NCBI GenBank assembly: GCA_938029725.1
Contig: CALHGE010000013.1
Span: 124,001 to 188,000 of the forward strand
Source: an uncultured Flavobacteriaceae bacterium
GTDB taxonomy: Bacteria > Bacteroidota > Bacteroidia > Flavobacteriales > Flavobacteriaceae
Reading direction: 5' to 3'
Length of the DNA: 64,000 nt
The notes beneath the pieces are model-generated. The model saw nothing but the letters and a program-made list of their open reading frames with translations. It was not told the DNA's origin and did not search any database. Positions 62,404-64,000 of this stretch are shown here, one piece after another. The first letter of the stretch is position 1. Every line of letters starts with the position of its first letter. The translations under genes were made by a program, and so were the position numbers.

Positions 62404-64000
62404 TCACGAGACTTTCAAAGTATCATTAATCAATTGAGGCTCTTTATTTGTGCCATACATCTGCCCATACCCATGCTTGAAATCTTTATCTAAAGTATCA
62501 TTGAATACGATATAACTTTTTTTCTTTCTACCACTACCCATCAACTTTTCAAAATCTTTCAGAAATGCTACTTTGGCAATTTTTCTTCGAACAATAAATA
62601 AATTTACATCTATCATATCTGCAAATAGCAGAAAATCAGAGACCAGACCAACGGCGGGAGTATCTAATATGATATAGTCGTATTTCTCTTTGAGTTCTGA
62701 TAAAACGGATTCCATTTTAGAGCCAGATAGTAAACCAAGAATATTGTCGTTATTAACCGCCGTCGGAATGAATTGAAGCTTGTTTAATTTTTCATGTGAA
62801 TAAATAATATCATCTAAGGAGCTAACCGTGCCTTGTAAATAGTCAGAAAGTCCTTTTTTATTACGCTTAGCTATTTCATTAACAAGACTAGGGTTTCTTA
62901 AATCGGTATCGATTATAAGTGTTTTTTTACCTGCCTCAGCCAAGGTGATACCTAGATTGATAGCGCAAAAAGTTTTGCCCTCTTCAGGCATAATTGAGGT
63001 GATACCCAACACGCAGCATCCTTCTTTTGGGCGAATAAATTTCAAATTAATATACAAATCTCTAAATGATTCTTTAACTCTCCAAAGAGAAACATCTGAA
63101 TCTTTAGTTTTAGATTTCGAATAGTGGTGAGCTATGCTTGCTATTAATGGAATATCAGTATGCTCAACAATTTGGCTACTGTTTTCAATTAAATCATCCC
63201 TGGAAAAAAATACGATATTCGCTAAAGGTATTAGAGTACCTAGAATACCAGCCAATACTAATAGTAGCATTTTTTGTGGAGCCACCGGCCCATTACCTAC
63301 CATTCTGGCTTCATCTAAGACTCTGGTATCTGAAGCATCCTCAGCCCTTGCAATTCCGGTTTTAGCCAGTTCTTGGCTCAGGTAATTAAAAAGGTTCTCA
63401 TATAAGTTACTTTGCCTTTCAATATTAAGTAGTTGCTTTTCTTTTGTTGGAAGCGCACTAATTTCAGCATTATAGTCTGATAATTGAGATTCCACCCCAA
63501 GTAGTGCGAATTCAGAAGATTTAATTGACGTGCGTAAATTGTTTAGCAATAATCTTGTTGATTCTTTTATCTGGTCGTTGAGAATTCTCATCTCCTTACT
63601 CCTACTTGTTATAAAAAACTTCTTTTTTGATTTTAGCGCATAGAGCCTTTTAAGTTCATTGATGTTTTCATTAATTAAGGGGTCCTCTATTCCCATAGCC
63701 GTAGGAATGACAAAATCAGCTTTGTTTCGATTATTCTTAAGGTATTTTATAAGAGATTTGTAGTACTTAATTTCTAGCTCTAATTTGGCTTTATCTACCG
63801 TTAAATTTTGCGTTAAACCTAATGCGTTAGATGCTGTAGCACCCAAATTAACAGCATTTTCCTCTTGTTTAAACATTTCTAACTTCAATTCCACTTTTAA
63901 GAGAGAATCTGAAACAATATCGAGCTGATCTCTAATAAATGATTCTTTAGTTGCCGCTATTTTATTTCTAGAAACAAGCTTATTTTGAACGTAATTTGTT
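62404..64000 (-). CDS. Wzc-like tyrosine autokinase/chain-length regulator (partial, 5' end outside window)
   Basis: The reading frame stays open to the window edge, so the N-terminus is missing. Before the apparent GTG at 63894 the frame still reads like the family coiled coil (for example NKLVSRNKIAATKESFIRDQ). Seen parts are a long coiled-coil periplasmic segment, a membrane segment (LLLVLAGILGTLIPLANIVFF, around 63220-63290) and a cytoplasmic BY-kinase domain. That domain has Walker A SIMPEEGKTF, Walker A' TLIIDTDLRNP and Walker B YIILDTPAVG. The C-terminal tail has a few tyrosines (YGQMYG) for autophosphorylation. The protein controls polymer length and export through an outer-membrane Wza-type channel, whose gene is probably just outside the window. 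Confidence 0.9.
   Translation of the reverse strand, partial: TNYVQNKLVSRNKIAATKESFIRDQLDIVSDSLLKVELKLEMFKQEENAVNLGATASNALGLTQNLTVDKAKLELEIKYYKSLIKYLKNNRNKADFVIPTAMGIEDPLINENINELKRLYALKSKKKFFITSRSKEMRILNDQIKESTRLLLNNLRTSIKSSEFALLGVESQLSDYNAEISALPTKEKQLLNIERQSNLYENLFNYLSQELAKTGIARAEDASDTRVLDEARMVGNGPVAPQKMLLLVLAGILGTLIPLANIVFFSRDDLIENSSQIVEHTDIPLIASIAHHYSKSKTKDSDVSLWRVKESFRDLYINLKFIRPKEGCCVLGITSIMPEEGKTFCAINLGITLAEAGKKTLIIDTDLRNPSLVNEIAKRNKKGLSDYLQGTVSSLDDIIYSHEKLNKLQFIPTAVNNDNILGLLSGSKMESVLSELKEKYDYIILDTPAVGLVSDFLLFADMIDVNLFIVRRKIAKVAFLKDFEKLMGSGRKKKSYIVFNDTLDKDFKHGYGQMYGTNKEPQLINDTLKVS

Overview
The window looks like a chromosome segment of a marine Flavobacteriaceae bacterium (Bacteroidota). 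Evidence: two giant type IX secretion (T9SS) cargo proteins ending in gliding-motility-type C-terminal domains, PorP/SprF and OmpA partners, a TonB receptor with an N-terminal carboxypeptidase-regulatory-like domain, almost no Shine-Dalgarno sites, a TAnnTTTG-type promoter, and low GC. I cannot assign genus or species from sequence alone.

Layout. (1) 0.6-34.5 kb, all on the minus strand: a giant surface-protein locus. In transcription order it holds a 6194-aa HYR/Calx-beta protein, a PorP/SprF-family outer-membrane protein, a PD40/OmpA-family protein, then, after a 537-bp gap, a 3953-aa SprB-repeat protein. The two giants occupy nearly half the window. The SprB-like gene is bracketed by ~108-bp direct repeats derived from a terminator region. 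(2) 35.0-42.9 kb: a cassette with an Lrp/AsnC regulator divergent from a TonB receptor, a CHRD-like lipoprotein, a Tat-signal PLP aminotransferase and an AEC-family permease. It is bracketed by two 289-bp direct repeats (about 93% identical by eye). (3) 42.9-44.9 kb: a decayed integrative element at tRNA-Pro(GGG). A 17-bp copy of the tRNA 3' end lies at its far end, a truncated tyrosine-recombinase N-terminus sits next to the tRNA, and two orphan genes are the cargo. (4) 45.0-47.5 kb: an internally deleted esterase pseudogene, a VanX-like D-Ala-D-Ala dipeptidase lipoprotein and a GH16 glucanase lipoprotein with a readable promoter. (5) 47.5-50.0 kb: a GMC oxidoreductase with its gluconate-2-dehydrogenase-subunit-3-like partner. 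(6) 50.2-52.8 kb: a malonate uptake and activation operon (matB-madL-madM). (7) 53.1 kb to the window end, minus strand: a Wzx/Wzy-type exopolysaccharide cluster with a Wzc-like tyrosine kinase (cut by the window edge), polymerase, flippase, four glycosyltransferases and a polysaccharide-lyase-like lipoprotein.

How it fits together. The giant proteins are probably exported by T9SS and anchored through the PorP/SprF and OmpA partners, giving adhesive or gliding fibres. The exopolysaccharide cluster builds a secreted glycan, with a lyase-like enzyme possibly trimming it. The 35-43 kb cassette looks like an outer-membrane uptake plus periplasmic transamination plus inner-membrane transport route for an amino-acid-like compound. 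The repeats and tRNA-derived site suggest that this cassette and its neighbour were acquired at, or rearranged through, the tRNA-Pro locus.
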